Source: JANQGH01 sp039177555 (GTDB taxonomy: Bacteria > Pseudomonadota > Alphaproteobacteria > DSM-16000 > Inquilinaceae). From it: DNA of 64,000 nucleotides. This document shows, piece by piece, positions 1-9,065 of the stretch. The DNA is taken from NCBI GenBank assembly GCA_039177555.1, contig JBCDFV010000017.1, positions 1 to 64,000 of the forward strand, read 5' to 3'. The notes under the pieces are model-generated. The model did no database searches, was not told where the DNA came from, and saw only the letters and a program-made list of their open reading frames with translations. A program made the translations under genes and the position numbers. Every line of letters begins with the position of its first letter. Positions within the stretch are counted from its first letter, which is position 1.

Positions 1-27
1 AACCAAGAAACGGTCCCTGGGGCCAGC

Positions 28-744
28 ATGGCCGATCAGCCGCTTGAGGCGGATGATCGGTCGGATGGCGCCGATAGCAATGCCGCCCTGGTCCAGCTTC
101 GGGCCTGGCTAGTCCGGCGCGACCTGCCGGCCAACACGCGCCTGCCGGCAGAGCGGGTCTTGTCGGAGGAGCTCGGCGTCAGCCGCGGCGAACTGCGCAA
201 GGCGCTGGCCGAGTTGGAGCAGGAAGGCCAGCTGTGGCGGCATGTCGGCAAGGGCACGTTCACCGGTGTCCGCGAGGTCGAAGGGCCCAGCCTGAAGGAG
301 TTGGAACGACAGACCAACCCGGCCGAGGTCATGCGCGCGCGTCTTTTGATCGAGCCGATGCTGGCGCGCGAGGCGGCGCTCAACGCCACTTCGACGGATG
401 TCGAGGCGTTCCATCGCTGCCTGACGCGAACGCGGGAGGCGGCGACCTGGCGCCAGTACGAGGCCGCCGACAACGAACTGCACCGCTGCATCGCCAAAGC
501 CAGCCAGAACCGATTGCTGCTGGGCCTGTTCGATGTCTTGAACTCGGTACGGCGCGCCGTCGTCTGGGGCCGGCTGCGGGCGCATGAAGGGCGACCGCCG
601 GCCGACCACCATTCCTTCGCCGAACATGAACGCATCGTCCAGGCCATTGCCGAGCGCGACCTGGAGGCGGCCGGACGGCTGATGCACGGTCATCTCCGCT
701 CCGTCGAGAGCCGCCTGATCGACCAGCGCCTGGCGGCGGAGTAG
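28..744 (+). CDS. GntR-family transcriptional regulator, FCD subfamily
   Basis: DNA-binding repressor/activator of the FadR type. Residues about 24-80 form the winged helix-turn-helix (LSEELGVSRGELRKALAELE, then the wing GKGTF). Residues about 92-235 are an all-helical FCD effector domain with the usual metal-site histidines (NELHRC, FAEHERI, HGHL). The 238 aa length is normal for the family. The reading frame stays open to the left edge, so a start further upstream cannot be excluded. It may control the divergent dehydrogenase/ABC importer block that follows; the ligand is unknown. Confidence 0.9.
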   Translation: MADQPLEADDRSDGADSNAALVQLRAWLVRRDLPANTRLPAERVLSEELGVSRGELRKALAELEQEGQLWRHVGKGTFTGVREVEGPSLKELERQTNPAEVMRARLLIEPMLAREAALNATSTDVEAFHRCLTRTREAATWRQYEAADNELHRCIAKASQNRLLLGLFDVLNSVRRAVVWGRLRAHEGRPPADHHSFAEHERIVQAIAERDLEAAGRLMHGHLRSVESRLIDQRLAAE

Positions 745-907
745 TCCCGTTCCCTCGCCCAACACCGGGCGGCGCGATGTATCGCGGAAACGCAAGCGGG
801 CTTAAGCAATCCACCAGACTTCCGAGCCAAACGCCCCGTGCCAGCGCCAACGAATGTTTGGAAGATCGATGGTTGGACCTTCTGGCGCTGGACCGAGACG
901 GGTGTCC

Positions 908-1927
908 TCAGGCCGCGCGCGACAGATCGGAGATCTTAAGCGGCGCGCCGTCCCGCGCCGCCGACGCCTTGATCGCATCCCAAAGCTGCGCCACGCGAAG
1001 GCCGTTTTCGACCGCCGATGGGTTTTCCTGCTCGCCGGCCCGGATTCTCCGAAAGGCCATCAGCGGATTGTCGATGATTTCGGCCTCTTCGCGGGCAAGC
1101 GGCCGTTCGCCCAGGGTGATTTCGCGCCACGCCCCCCAGGCGTCGATCCGCACGATCGCCTGTTTGTAGAACAGCGTGATGTGGGACGCACAGCCGACAG
1201 GGCCGTCGCCCACGGCGTGAAAGGTGACCAAGACGCCGTTTTCCAGACGGCCGGAGACGGCCGTGACGATGTCTACGGCCTTGCCGTGGGTGTTCACATG
1301 GGCCGAAACGCTCTCGAAATCGGCATCGACTAGCAGGCACACCGTGTTCATCATGTGCGCGCCGGTGTCGAACATGAAGCCCCCACCGGATAGGGCCGGG
1401 TCCTGCTTCCAATGGCCGTCATAGCGGCCGGCCCAATTTTCCCAGATGGTCGCCGACACGCTCAGCAGCCGGCCGAACTCTCCGGCGGTGGCGCGCCGTT
1501 GGGTATCGAGGATCAAGGGCGACAGCGCGCCCTGATAGGCGATCACGATCTGGTTGCCCGTGCGGTTCCTGGCTTCGATCAACGCTTCGGCCTCCGCCGT
1601 CGTCGTCACCATGGGCTTTTCGAGCAGCAGATCGAGGGCGTGTTCGGTGATGGCGAGGGCCTGTTCGGCGTGCAGTGCATGCGGTGTCGAGACATAGACG
1701 GCGTCGATGCCGTCCCGACACTGCGCCAGCATCGTTCGGTAGTCGTCGAACGCCGCCGGGGCCTTGCCGCCCGCCGCCAGGCAAATCTCGGCAAGCCGGG
1801 TCCGGGCCCGGGCATCAACGTCGGCGCAGGCGACGAATTCCACGTCCGGCATGCGGCTCCATCCGCCCGCATACTCGATCGTCTTCGACCCGGCCCCGAC
1901 GACGGCAAGACGAAGCACCTCACCCAT
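908..1927 (-). CDS. Gfo/Idh/MocA-family NAD(P)-dependent oxidoreductase
   Basis: Predicted cytoplasmic sugar or polyol dehydrogenase of 339 aa. The Rossmann nucleotide-binding motif VVGAGSK lies near the N-terminus, and the family's EKP motif (LLLEKPMVTT) is at about residue 100. The C-terminal half is the Gfo/Idh/MocA beta-sheet domain (for example SGGGFMFDTGAHMMN). It is transcribed divergently from a carbohydrate-type ABC importer, so it probably oxidises the imported compound. Substrate specificity cannot be read from the sequence. Confidence 0.9.
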   Translation of the reverse strand: MGEVLRLAVVGAGSKTIEYAGGWSRMPDVEFVACADVDARARTRLAEICLAAGGKAPAAFDDYRTMLAQCRDGIDAVYVSTPHALHAEQALAITEHALDLLLEKPMVTTTAEAEALIEARNRTGNQIVIAYQGALSPLILDTQRRATAGEFGRLLSVSATIWENWAGRYDGHWKQDPALSGGGFMFDTGAHMMNTVCLLVDADFESVSAHVNTHGKAVDIVTAVSGRLENGVLVTFHAVGDGPVGCASHITLFYKQAIVRIDAWGAWREITLGERPLAREEAEIIDNPLMAFRRIRAGEQENPSAVENGLRVAQLWDAIKASAARDGAPLKISDLSRAA

Positions 1928-1938
1928 TCAACACCTCA

Positions 1939-1954
1939 TTGTGCACACGTTTCC
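1939..1954. promoter_or_regulatory. Left half of an inverted operator pair in a divergent promoter
   Basis: TTGTGCACACGTTTCC lies 12 bp upstream of the dehydrogenase start. Its reverse complement is nearly repeated at 2052-2065 (GGAAACGTGTACAA), in front of the divergent binding-protein gene. Symmetric placement beside both starts suggests operators for the nearby GntR or LacI regulator. Which protein binds is inference. Confidence 0.5.
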
Positions 1955-2051
1955 ACATCTGAGAACTCCCGCCTATGCGTACTTTATCCCGTTAAAACAG
2001 AATATTGAAACTCTCTTGAGCCTAATCTGTCAGCATTATTGAACCAGGATG

Positions 2052-2065
2052 GGAAACGTGTACAA
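2052..2065. promoter_or_regulatory. Right half of an inverted operator pair in a divergent promoter
   Basis: GGAAACGTGTACAA lies 50 bp upstream of the binding-protein start and is the inverted counterpart of the element at 1939-1954. GGAAACG resembles LacI-family half-sites, while GTGTACAA resembles FCD/GntR half-sites. The sequence alone does not choose between the two local regulators. Confidence 0.5.
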
Positions 2066-2115
2066 TGCGCGGGCGGACTAATCAATATCGCACCGCAAGA
2101 AACGGGGGAGGACCA

Positions 2116-3420
2116 ATGCAATCAAGGCAATCAAGGATTTTGGCGCTGGGCGCCTGCGCCCTGACCTTGCTGGCAACGACAAGCATCGCCAGCGCGCAGA
2201 CCATCCGCATCGCGGAACACCGGCAGGCGCGTATCGACGCGCTCAACACGGTTGTTCCTGCGATCGCCGACAGTCTCGGCATCGAGATCGAGGTGATCGA
2301 GTATCCGGCGCCGGAACGGGACTATCTCACCAGGCTTCTGACCGAACTGCGGGCCGGCAACGCGCCTGATCTGTTCACGGCACCTCGCGGGCAGGACGTG
2401 GCCGACATGGTGGCCTCCGGCTATCTCGCGCCCATCACATCCGACATCCAGGCCTGGGCGGACTATGACCAGCTGTTCGACGTCGCGGTCGAACTGGTCA
2501 CCAGCTATGACGGCGAGATCTATGTGCTGCCGCAGATGCTTAACGTGCAGCAGATTTATTTCCGCCGCGACATTCTCGAAGAACACGGCATCTCGACGGA
2601 ACAGCCGGCAACCTGGGCGGACCTGCTGGACCGCGCGCGGGAGATCCGGGAAGTAACCGGCGCCTACGCCCTGCTGTTTCCGTCCGGCGTCACCTGGGGC
2701 GGCGGCGCCTTCGGCGAGGGCTTCCAGTATCTGATGGCCGGCACGCCCACGCCGCAGCTTGCCAGCGAGGACGGCACGCTGAACCTCCGGACCGACGGCG
2801 TGCGCGATGCCCTGAACTTCTATGCCGAGCTGATCAACGACGACCTGATGCCGGTCCAGCCGCTGCTGGGGCCGGAACCGTGGGTCATCCCGAAATACGA
2901 GATGTTCCCGGCGGGCGAGCTGGTGGCGACCACCTGCGGCTCATGGTGCTACATCTACGATTGGGGGCCGGAAAGCCGCAACCCGATCCCGGATGTCACG
3001 CACGCGGTCGGAACCTGGGCCATGCCGGGGCAGGATGGCGGCGTGCATGTCATGGTGGACATCGACAGCCCGTGGGCGGTCAACGCGGACTCCGCCGAAC
3101 TTGAACTCGCCACCCAGGTCCTGTTCGAGATCGGGTCCGTCGAGGCCGCCGTCGCCTATGCCGAGAGGCTGGGCAACATCCCGGCCCGCCGCGACGCCGC
3201 GGACAATCCCGACTTCCAGGCATTGACGGCGCTCGTCCCGGTCCATGCCAATGTCGAAAACGGCACCTTCCTGCGCACCGCGCCGGGCTTTTCCGTGCTG
3301 GCCGAGGGCGTCGCGCGGGCAACCGATGCCCTTCTGCGCCAGGAGACGGATGCCGACGGCGCCCACGAAATCCTGGTCGAATATGTCGTCAACTTCCTGG
3401 GCGACGACGCGGTCAACTGA
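2116..3420 (+). CDS. ABC transporter extracellular solute-binding protein, family 1 (carbohydrate type)
   Basis: Periplasmic receptor of an ABC importer, 434 aa. The ATG at 2116 is chosen over one 51 bp upstream because GGGGGAGG precedes it and the protein then begins with a clean Sec signal peptide (hydrophobic core ALGACALTLLATT, cleavage after IASA). The mature part has family 1 features (APDLFTAPRGQDVADM near the N-terminus, DIDSPWAVNADS further on). It is followed by two permease genes, but no ATPase gene sits in this block, so the importer probably borrows a shared MsmK/UgpC-type ATPase from elsewhere. Confidence 0.92.
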   Translation: MQSRQSRILALGACALTLLATTSIASAQTIRIAEHRQARIDALNTVVPAIADSLGIEIEVIEYPAPERDYLTRLLTELRAGNAPDLFTAPRGQDVADMVASGYLAPITSDIQAWADYDQLFDVAVELVTSYDGEIYVLPQMLNVQQIYFRRDILEEHGISTEQPATWADLLDRAREIREVTGAYALLFPSGVTWGGGAFGEGFQYLMAGTPTPQLASEDGTLNLRTDGVRDALNFYAELINDDLMPVQPLLGPEPWVIPKYEMFPAGELVATTCGSWCYIYDWGPESRNPIPDVTHAVGTWAMPGQDGGVHVMVDIDSPWAVNADSAELELATQVLFEIGSVEAAVAYAERLGNIPARRDAADNPDFQALTALVPVHANVENGTFLRTAPGFSVLAEGVARATDALLRQETDADGAHEILVEYVVNFLGDDAVN

Positions 3421-3441
3421 CCTCCCCTGTGGGCAAACTCA

Positions 3442-3473
3442 CGGCAGGGACCAAGCCAGCTTGGTTCCTGCCG
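3442..3473 (+). terminator. Intercistronic hairpin between binding protein and permeases
   Basis: A 14-bp inverted repeat (CGGCAGGGACCAAG, 4-nt loop, CTTGGTTCCTGCCG, one G-U pair) lies just after the binding-protein stop and is followed by a pyrimidine-rich stretch. Such hairpins in ABC operons usually protect the 5' mRNA or partly terminate it, keeping the receptor more abundant than the permeases. The poor T-run argues against full termination. Confidence 0.65.
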
Positions 3474-3543
3474 CTCTTCTTGGGCCGCCGTTCTTGGCTT
3501 CAGACGGTTTGCGTGAGCTGCAGGGTCGCCCCGGCATGACATC

Positions 3544-4425
3544 ATGAAACATCGACGACGAACCGCCGCCTGGCAACTGAACCTTCTGCTGTTCCCCTCG
3601 GCGCTGATCCTGGCGCTGTTCATCATCTATCCGGCGCTTTACTCGGTCTATATGAGCTTCACCAACGAGGCGTTGGTGGGGCCGTCGGCGCGCGACCCCA
3701 GCCTGGTCGGTTTCCGCAACTATCTGCGCCTGTTCGGCGATGCGGAGTTTTGGAACGCGCTCTACGTCACCCTCGTATTCGTCGTCGGCTCGGCGATCAT
3801 CGGGCAATTCGTGCTGGGCCTCGCGTCGGCATTGGCGCTGACGAGGCGCATCCGGTTCCGGTCCCTGTTCTCGGTCTTCATCCTGCTGCCCAACGCCGCG
3901 CCGGAGGTGGTCGCGGGCTTCATGTGGATTTCCATGCTGGCCGGCGGCGACAACGCCACCTTGAGCCGGATCGTGATGTTTTTCGGCATCACGCCGCCGG
4001 ACTGGCTGCAGGTGTTTCCCTTATGGATGATCATCATCGTCAACACCTGGCGCGGCATCGCCACGGCCATGATCCTGCTCAGCGCCGGCCTCAGCACCAT
4101 CCCACAAGACGTGCTGGAGGCGGCGCGGATCGACGGCGCGCGGCCGTTTCAGATCTTCCGGCGCATCACGCTGCCGCTGATGCTGCCCACCATCGTGCTC
4201 TATATGTTGATCTCCGCCGTTTCGACCATCGCCGTGTTCGGACTGATCTACACGCTGACCAGGGGCGGGCCCGGCGGGGCCACGGAACTGGTTAGCATCT
4301 ATATCTACAACCAGTCGTTCACGGCCTTCCAACTTGGCTATGGCGCGGCCGTCTCGGTGATCGTCCTGCTGATCTCGATGGCGATCGGCATCGCCTATGT
4401 CCGCATGATGGCGGTGAGGGTCTAG
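3544..4425 (+). CDS. ABC transporter permease, MalF/UgpA type
   Basis: Inner-membrane permease of 293 aa with about six hydrophobic segments, starting near residue 15 (NLLLFPSALILALFIIYPAL). The cytoplasmic EAA loop that contacts the ATPase is clear (EAARIDGARPFQIFRRITLP). It follows the binding-protein gene and ends 4 bp before a second permease, so the two form the membrane heterodimer of a carbohydrate-type importer. Confidence 0.93.
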   Translation: MKHRRRTAAWQLNLLLFPSALILALFIIYPALYSVYMSFTNEALVGPSARDPSLVGFRNYLRLFGDAEFWNALYVTLVFVVGSAIIGQFVLGLASALALTRRIRFRSLFSVFILLPNAAPEVVAGFMWISMLAGGDNATLSRIVMFFGITPPDWLQVFPLWMIIIVNTWRGIATAMILLSAGLSTIPQDVLEAARIDGARPFQIFRRITLPLMLPTIVLYMLISAVSTIAVFGLIYTLTRGGPGGATELVSIYIYNQSFTAFQLGYGAAVSVIVLLISMAIGIAYVRMMAVRV

Positions 4426-4429
4426 CGCT

Positions 4430-5356
4430 ATGCCGGCCGCCCCCTCTTCCGCACCCTCTTCGGCCCGGCGCCGACAACGGCACAACCACGGCTTTCTGTC
4501 CTATTCGACGCTGCTGTTGATCTCGGTCTTCTGCGTCGTGCCGTTCTTCTGGATCTTCCTGTCCTCGTTCGACGGCGATGCGCAGCTCTTTCTTCACTGG
4601 CCGCAGCAATGGACGTTCGACAACTACACCCGCGTCTTCACGGTCGAGGATGGCGGGCTGTGGCTGTTCAATTCGCTGTTCATCGTCGGCTGCGCGACCA
4701 TACTGGTGGTGGTGCTCGCGGGCTTTGGCGGCTATGCGCTGTCACGAAGCCGCGCCTGGTGGAAGCTGCCGTTCCTTTACGGAATCCTGTTGATCCGCGT
4801 GCTGCCGCCGACCGCCCTGGTGGTGCCGCTGTACACAATCCTGCTGACCTTGAACAATTGGGAATCGGCGATCCTGCGGCCGATTTTCGGCGGCCTGACC
4901 CGCGACATCATGCGCTGGACCGGCTTCATCGACGGTTATCTGGGCATCATCCTGGTGTTGGCGGCGATGCAGTTGCCGCTGGCCCTGTGGATCATGAAGA
5001 CCTTCTTCGACAGCGTGTCGCCCGAATATGAAGAGGCCGCAATCATCGACGGCGCCAGCCTGGTGCAGCGCATCCGATATGTGCTGATCCCCTTGGCCTT
5101 GCCGGGTCTGGCCGCCGCCGGGCTGTTCTCGTTCATCTTCGCCTGGGGCGACTTCCTGATGCCCTTGATCTTTCTGTCGTCGCCGGAATTGCAGACATTG
5201 CCACTGGGCCTGTTCCGGGCGTTCCTGCGCGTCAACGAGATCGATTACGGGCTGCTCGCCGCCATCTCCATCATCTACCTGCTGCCGCCCGCCGCCGCCT
5301 TCGTGTTCGCCCGCCGGTTCCTGGTCGCGACCTTCACCGGCGGCGTGAAGGGTTAG
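4430..5356 (+). CDS. ABC transporter permease, MalG/UgpE type
   Basis: Second inner-membrane subunit of the carbohydrate-type importer, 308 aa. A hydrophilic N-terminus of about 20 residues (Arg/Ser/Ala rich) precedes the first membrane segment. The EAA loop reads EEAAIIDGASLVQRIRYVLIP. It begins 4 bp after the upstream permease stop, so translation is probably coupled. No ABC ATPase gene follows. Confidence 0.93.
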   Translation: MPAAPSSAPSSARRRQRHNHGFLSYSTLLLISVFCVVPFFWIFLSSFDGDAQLFLHWPQQWTFDNYTRVFTVEDGGLWLFNSLFIVGCATILVVVLAGFGGYALSRSRAWWKLPFLYGILLIRVLPPTALVVPLYTILLTLNNWESAILRPIFGGLTRDIMRWTGFIDGYLGIILVLAAMQLPLALWIMKTFFDSVSPEYEEAAIIDGASLVQRIRYVLIPLALPGLAAAGLFSFIFAWGDFLMPLIFLSSPELQTLPLGLFRAFLRVNEIDYGLLAAISIIYLLPPAAAFVFARRFLVATFTGGVKG

Positions 5357-5405
5357 TAGCGCCGATCCGACCGCAGTCTTCATTCCCAAGAGACGTCAAA
5401 CAAGC

Positions 5406-6137
5406 ATGCCCATCAAAGTCACCATCTGGAACGAAGGCCGGCACGAGCAAACCGACGCGGAGGTGCGGCAGCACTATCCCGACCGGATCGACGGCGCCAT
5501 CGCGGCCGGCATTCGCCATCCCGAGTTCGAGATCCGTCGGGCGACCTTGGATGACCCGGATCAGGGCCTGCCCGACACGCTGTTGAACGACACGGACGTG
5601 CTGTTGTGGTGGGGCCATGTCGCCCACGATGAGGTCAGCGACGGCCTGATCGACCGCATTCAGCAACGGGTTCTCCAAGGCATGGGGCTGGTGATCCTGC
5701 ATTCCGGACACCATTCGAAGCTTTTTCGGCGTCTGGTCGGCACCAACGCCAATCTGGCCTGGCGCGAACTGCCCGAAGGCGATTTGGAACGGGTCTGGGT
5801 GGTCAATCCCGCCCACCCGATTGCCGAGGGCCTGCCGCCCTATTTCGAGATCGAAGGCTCGGAGATGTATGGCGAACCCTTCGACATCCCGCAGCCGGAC
5901 GATTTGATCTTCATTTCATGGTTTTCCGGCGGCGAGGTGTTCCGCAGCGGCTGCACGTTCCAGCGCGGACGAGGGCGCATCTTCTTTTTCGGCCCAGGCC
6001 ACGAGACCTTCCCGATCTATCATGACCCGCATGTGCATCGCGTGATTGCCAACGGCATCCGATGGGTCCGGCAAAAGCATACCGACGGGCGGCGTTTGGA
6101 CAATTGGCACCGCCCGGACCCTTTACACGCCCGCTAG
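5406..6137 (+). CDS. ThuA-domain protein (trehalose-utilisation-like, class I glutamine amidotransferase fold)
   Basis: Protein of 243 aa covering the whole ThuA domain (about residues 3-235), with typical segments DVLLWWGHVAH, GMGLVILHSGHHS and GRIFFFGPGHETFP. ThuA proteins are common in sugar and keto-sugar catabolic loci next to Gfo/Idh/MocA enzymes, as here. Their biochemical role is still poorly defined. It is the last plus-strand gene of the importer block and converges on the lacI-type gene. Confidence 0.88.
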   Translation: MPIKVTIWNEGRHEQTDAEVRQHYPDRIDGAIAAGIRHPEFEIRRATLDDPDQGLPDTLLNDTDVLLWWGHVAHDEVSDGLIDRIQQRVLQGMGLVILHSGHHSKLFRRLVGTNANLAWRELPEGDLERVWVVNPAHPIAEGLPPYFEIEGSEMYGEPFDIPQPDDLIFISWFSGGEVFRSGCTFQRGRGRIFFFGPGHETFPIYHDPHVHRVIANGIRWVRQKHTDGRRLDNWHRPDPLHAR

Positions 6138-6156
6138 CGAGCCGTCCGGCGGCCCT

Positions 6157-7143
6157 TTAGCAGGTCGACCCCCAGCGAACGTGGTACTCCAGCGTCACGG
6201 ACGCGCCCTTGCGTTCGTCCGCCAAATCGCTCTCGATCAAGTCGACGATCGTGTCGATGAACGCCTCTTGATCGATCGCGACGGTCGTCAGGTCGTGACA
6301 TTCCCAGGCCGCCATGTCGATGCCGTCCTGGCCGATGATCGCCAGATCGTCGGGCACGTGCCGGCCCAGCACGCCCACCGCCGCATCGCGGGCGCCGATG
6401 GCCATGACATCGTTGCCGCAGACGACGGCATCGACCTTCGACCGGCGCAGCAGCATCACGGTCTCCTTGAAGCCGGCGTCATAGGAATAGTCGCCATGGC
6501 CCTCCGCGATGAAATCCAGCCCGTGCTTTTCGAGCGCCGTCGTAAACCACTGTTTTCGCTGCTTGTCGATCCAGCTCGACTCCCGCCCGGTGATATAGGC
6601 GAAATGACGCCGCCCATCGCCGACCGCCTTGTCGACCACCTCCTGGACCGCCCTTGACCCGTCGACGCGCAGCTGGGACACGCGTGTGTCGTCCACCGGC
6701 TCCAAGGTCACGATGATCGGCCGTGAGGACCGAAAGATCTGCACCGCGTCGTCGAGCGAGACCATGTCGGAAAACACCACGACCTGGTCCACCTGGTAGG
6801 CGGACGCGCTGCGCATCAACTGCAGCCGGTCTTCATGTCCGGCGCAGGACAACAGGATCGGCAGCAGCCCGCGCCGCTGCAGATGCTGAACCAGCTTCTG
6901 AAGCTGTTCGGCCTCGCACGGGTTGGCGACGGCGTTCACCACGATCGCCACCAGGTCCGACCGGCTGTTGTTCAAGGACCGTGCGATGGCATTGGGATGA
7001 TAGTTGTGTTCCCGCGCGATCGACAGCACACGGTCGCGCGTCGACTCGCTGATGCGGGAACCGGCCGAAAAGGCCCTTGAGATCGTGGCGGGTGAAACGC
7101 CGGCGAACTCCGCAAGTTGTTTTGACGTAATCCGTTTGGTCAT
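6157..7143 (-). CDS. LacI-family transcriptional regulator
   Basis: Repressor of 328 aa. The start at 7143 gives an N-terminus immediately before the helix-turn-helix (SKQLAEFAGVSPATISRAFS, about residues 5-24) and hinge helix (NAIARSLNNSRSDLVAIVV). The rest is a periplasmic-binding-protein-like effector domain. An upstream in-frame start would add 14 residues of non-family sequence that overlap a palindrome. It is convergent with the carbohydrate importer block and is a natural candidate for its regulator. Confidence 0.92.
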   Translation of the reverse strand: MTKRITSKQLAEFAGVSPATISRAFSAGSRISESTRDRVLSIAREHNYHPNAIARSLNNSRSDLVAIVVNAVANPCEAEQLQKLVQHLQRRGLLPILLSCAGHEDRLQLMRSASAYQVDQVVVFSDMVSLDDAVQIFRSSRPIIVTLEPVDDTRVSQLRVDGSRAVQEVVDKAVGDGRRHFAYITGRESSWIDKQRKQWFTTALEKHGLDFIAEGHGDYSYDAGFKETVMLLRRSKVDAVVCGNDVMAIGARDAAVGVLGRHVPDDLAIIGQDGIDMAAWECHDLTTVAIDQEAFIDTIVDLIESDLADERKGASVTLEYHVRWGSTC

Positions 7144-7184
7144 TCCGGCCAAGTAACGGTCGCGACACGGGTTGTTTGAAGACA

Positions 7185-7202
7185 CGTGGTCACGCTACCA
7201 CG
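7185..7202. promoter_or_regulatory. Palindrome upstream of the lacI-type gene
   Basis: CGTGGT, a 6-bp spacer, then ACCACG: a perfect 6+6 inverted repeat 42 bp upstream of the regulator start. The position suits autoregulation by the LacI-family protein. It differs from the divergent-promoter elements near 1.9-2.1 kb. Confidence 0.45.
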
Positions 7203-7316
7203 GATAACACTCTATCCCTAGCGCAGAGCCGGTCAGGCAAGGGCGCACGAAGGGCAAGGGGGCCGATCGGCGACCCTTGATCCCCTGCTACGGTTTAGGG
7301 CCCCCCAGCCGCTAAG

Positions 7317-8993
7317 TCAGGCAAGCTGAACGGTCTGACGGTGCGTGCCGCCCTTTTCCGATCGTGACGTCACCGTGACCGAGGCGTCGGCGCCTTCGGC
7401 GCGCACCAGCCATTCGAGCTTTTTCGAAACCGGCGACCATTGCTGGCCCCAGTTGGAGTAGGTGTATCGCCGCTCGTTCCGGCCGGCCAGGTTGCCGAGA
7501 TCGACCTTGCCCGCGTTCATCACCAGCGCTGCATCCGTACAGTCGAGCGTAACGCCGACCGGTTTGGCGACCCCGTTCTGAACCGCCACGTCCGACAGGT
7601 TCGTCGGCAGATAGCCGTGGTTCGATACAACGGCGGTAACTTTCCAGAGATCGGCACCGAGCGGTTCCGCCGTCACCTCGTCGACCAGCACGCGCGGCGC
7701 GGCGGCGGCGTGTTCCAGGTTGAACATCACATTGTTGTGGCAGATGTCCTTCAGCAGCTTGCCGGGCGGGTTGCGATAGCTCCAGATATAGACCATGCCG
7801 CCGATCTCGACCGGGCCGAGCTGGGGGTGATCGAACGGCTGCCAATCACGATACCCATGCTCCCCGACATTCTCGACCACCCAATCGAAGACGAGCCGCT
7901 GGGTCTCGGCATCGCGCGGCCCAAGATTGTAATAGCCCTCTTTCTGCACCCCGGCGGTGCGTTCCAGATCCCACAGTTCGGTCGAAAAGCAGATGATGCC
8001 CATCTCTTCATAGACCCAGTCCTTCAGGCTGCCATGCCGGGCCTTGGATTTGTCGGGCGTGAAGTCTTCATAGGTCGAGATCGTGGGATAGCCCGTCAGC
8101 TTCTCACCGACCGCGCCAAGCGCCTTATAGAGCGCGAGGTCGGGCGGGCTCATCTCCGCATCGACCTTCATCATGGACGGACGCAGGATGATGCCGCCAT
8201 GGGTGTGATAAGCGCACATACCAGCGATGTTGGGATGGTCGAGAATAAACCGCCCCATGCCCATCGCCTCAGGCTCGGAGAACGGGTATTCGCCCGCCCC
8301 ATACTCCCGCGGCGACCAGTTGATCGGGAAGTTGCGGTTCATATTCCCGTCTTGCTGCGGATCGATCTGGACGTGTACGCCGTCATAGTTCTCGATCACG
8401 CCCTCCGGATAGACCCGGTAGTACTCGCCGCCCTCTTCCCCCGGTTCGCGCAGGACCAGGATGCGCGGTTCGTCCGGGTCAGCCTTCCACTCGCCCTTGG
8501 GGTCAGGAACCCGCATCTGCACGATGTAGCCGTCGCCATCAATGTCCTGGGCAATCAGCCCGTCGACCCGATCCTCGCCCGGCAGGCAGCGACCGTTGCC
8601 GCACCAGGGGTAGTAGGGCGCCGTCAGCGCGTATTCGGCCCCGTCGGGATTGATGCGGGGGATGATGTAGAAGGCTTGGCTGTCGACCAGGCGCGTCACC
8701 TTCGGGTCCGTGCCGTAGTTGGTCAGAAGGTACCAGACGGCGTAGAGCGCCGTGGCGCTGGTGGCGTGTTCCTCGGCGTGGATCTGGGCGTCGATGTAGT
8801 AACCGGGCTTGTCCGCCGCCGGGCCGGTGTCCGGGTTGGTGATCTCGACCGCCCAGACGTCGCGCCCGCGAAAGCTCGTAGCGATCGACCGCAGCGTGCA
8901 GAGCTTGGGATAGGCCGCTGCCAGCGCCTGAAGATGCGCCGTCATCTCGTCGTAGGTGTAGTAGCTGTCGAAGGCGATCTCGACCTTGGGCAT
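7317..8993 (-). CDS. M14-family zinc carboxypeptidase
   Basis: Predicted metallopeptidase of 558 aa. Zinc ligands are visible as H72xxE75 (QIHAEEHA) and a later His (AYHTHGG), and the catalytic Glu is in FSTELWD. The peptidase domain fills about residues 10-390, and a beta-rich C-terminal extension of about 150 residues follows. No signal peptide is visible, so it should be cytoplasmic and may process an imported peptide or amide. It lies 72 bp downstream of an SDR gene on the same strand, probably as the last gene of that operon. Confidence 0.92.
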   Translation of the reverse strand: MPKVEIAFDSYYTYDEMTAHLQALAAAYPKLCTLRSIATSFRGRDVWAVEITNPDTGPAADKPGYYIDAQIHAEEHATSATALYAVWYLLTNYGTDPKVTRLVDSQAFYIIPRINPDGAEYALTAPYYPWCGNGRCLPGEDRVDGLIAQDIDGDGYIVQMRVPDPKGEWKADPDEPRILVLREPGEEGGEYYRVYPEGVIENYDGVHVQIDPQQDGNMNRNFPINWSPREYGAGEYPFSEPEAMGMGRFILDHPNIAGMCAYHTHGGIILRPSMMKVDAEMSPPDLALYKALGAVGEKLTGYPTISTYEDFTPDKSKARHGSLKDWVYEEMGIICFSTELWDLERTAGVQKEGYYNLGPRDAETQRLVFDWVVENVGEHGYRDWQPFDHPQLGPVEIGGMVYIWSYRNPPGKLLKDICHNNVMFNLEHAAAAPRVLVDEVTAEPLGADLWKVTAVVSNHGYLPTNLSDVAVQNGVAKPVGVTLDCTDAALVMNAGKVDLGNLAGRNERRYTYSNWGQQWSPVSKKLEWLVRAEGADASVTVTSRSEKGGTHRQTVQLA

Positions 8994-9065
8994 GGTGGGT
9001 CCTTTCGTGCGGCTATGGCTGGCCGGGGTATCTTGAATTGGCGTCGTTGTTTTCGGTGGCCCGCG

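Noticed and set aside
7266..7316. G/C-rich sequence after the M14 peptidase stop that might form a terminator.
   Set aside because: The potential stem is short and no T-run follows on the minus strand.
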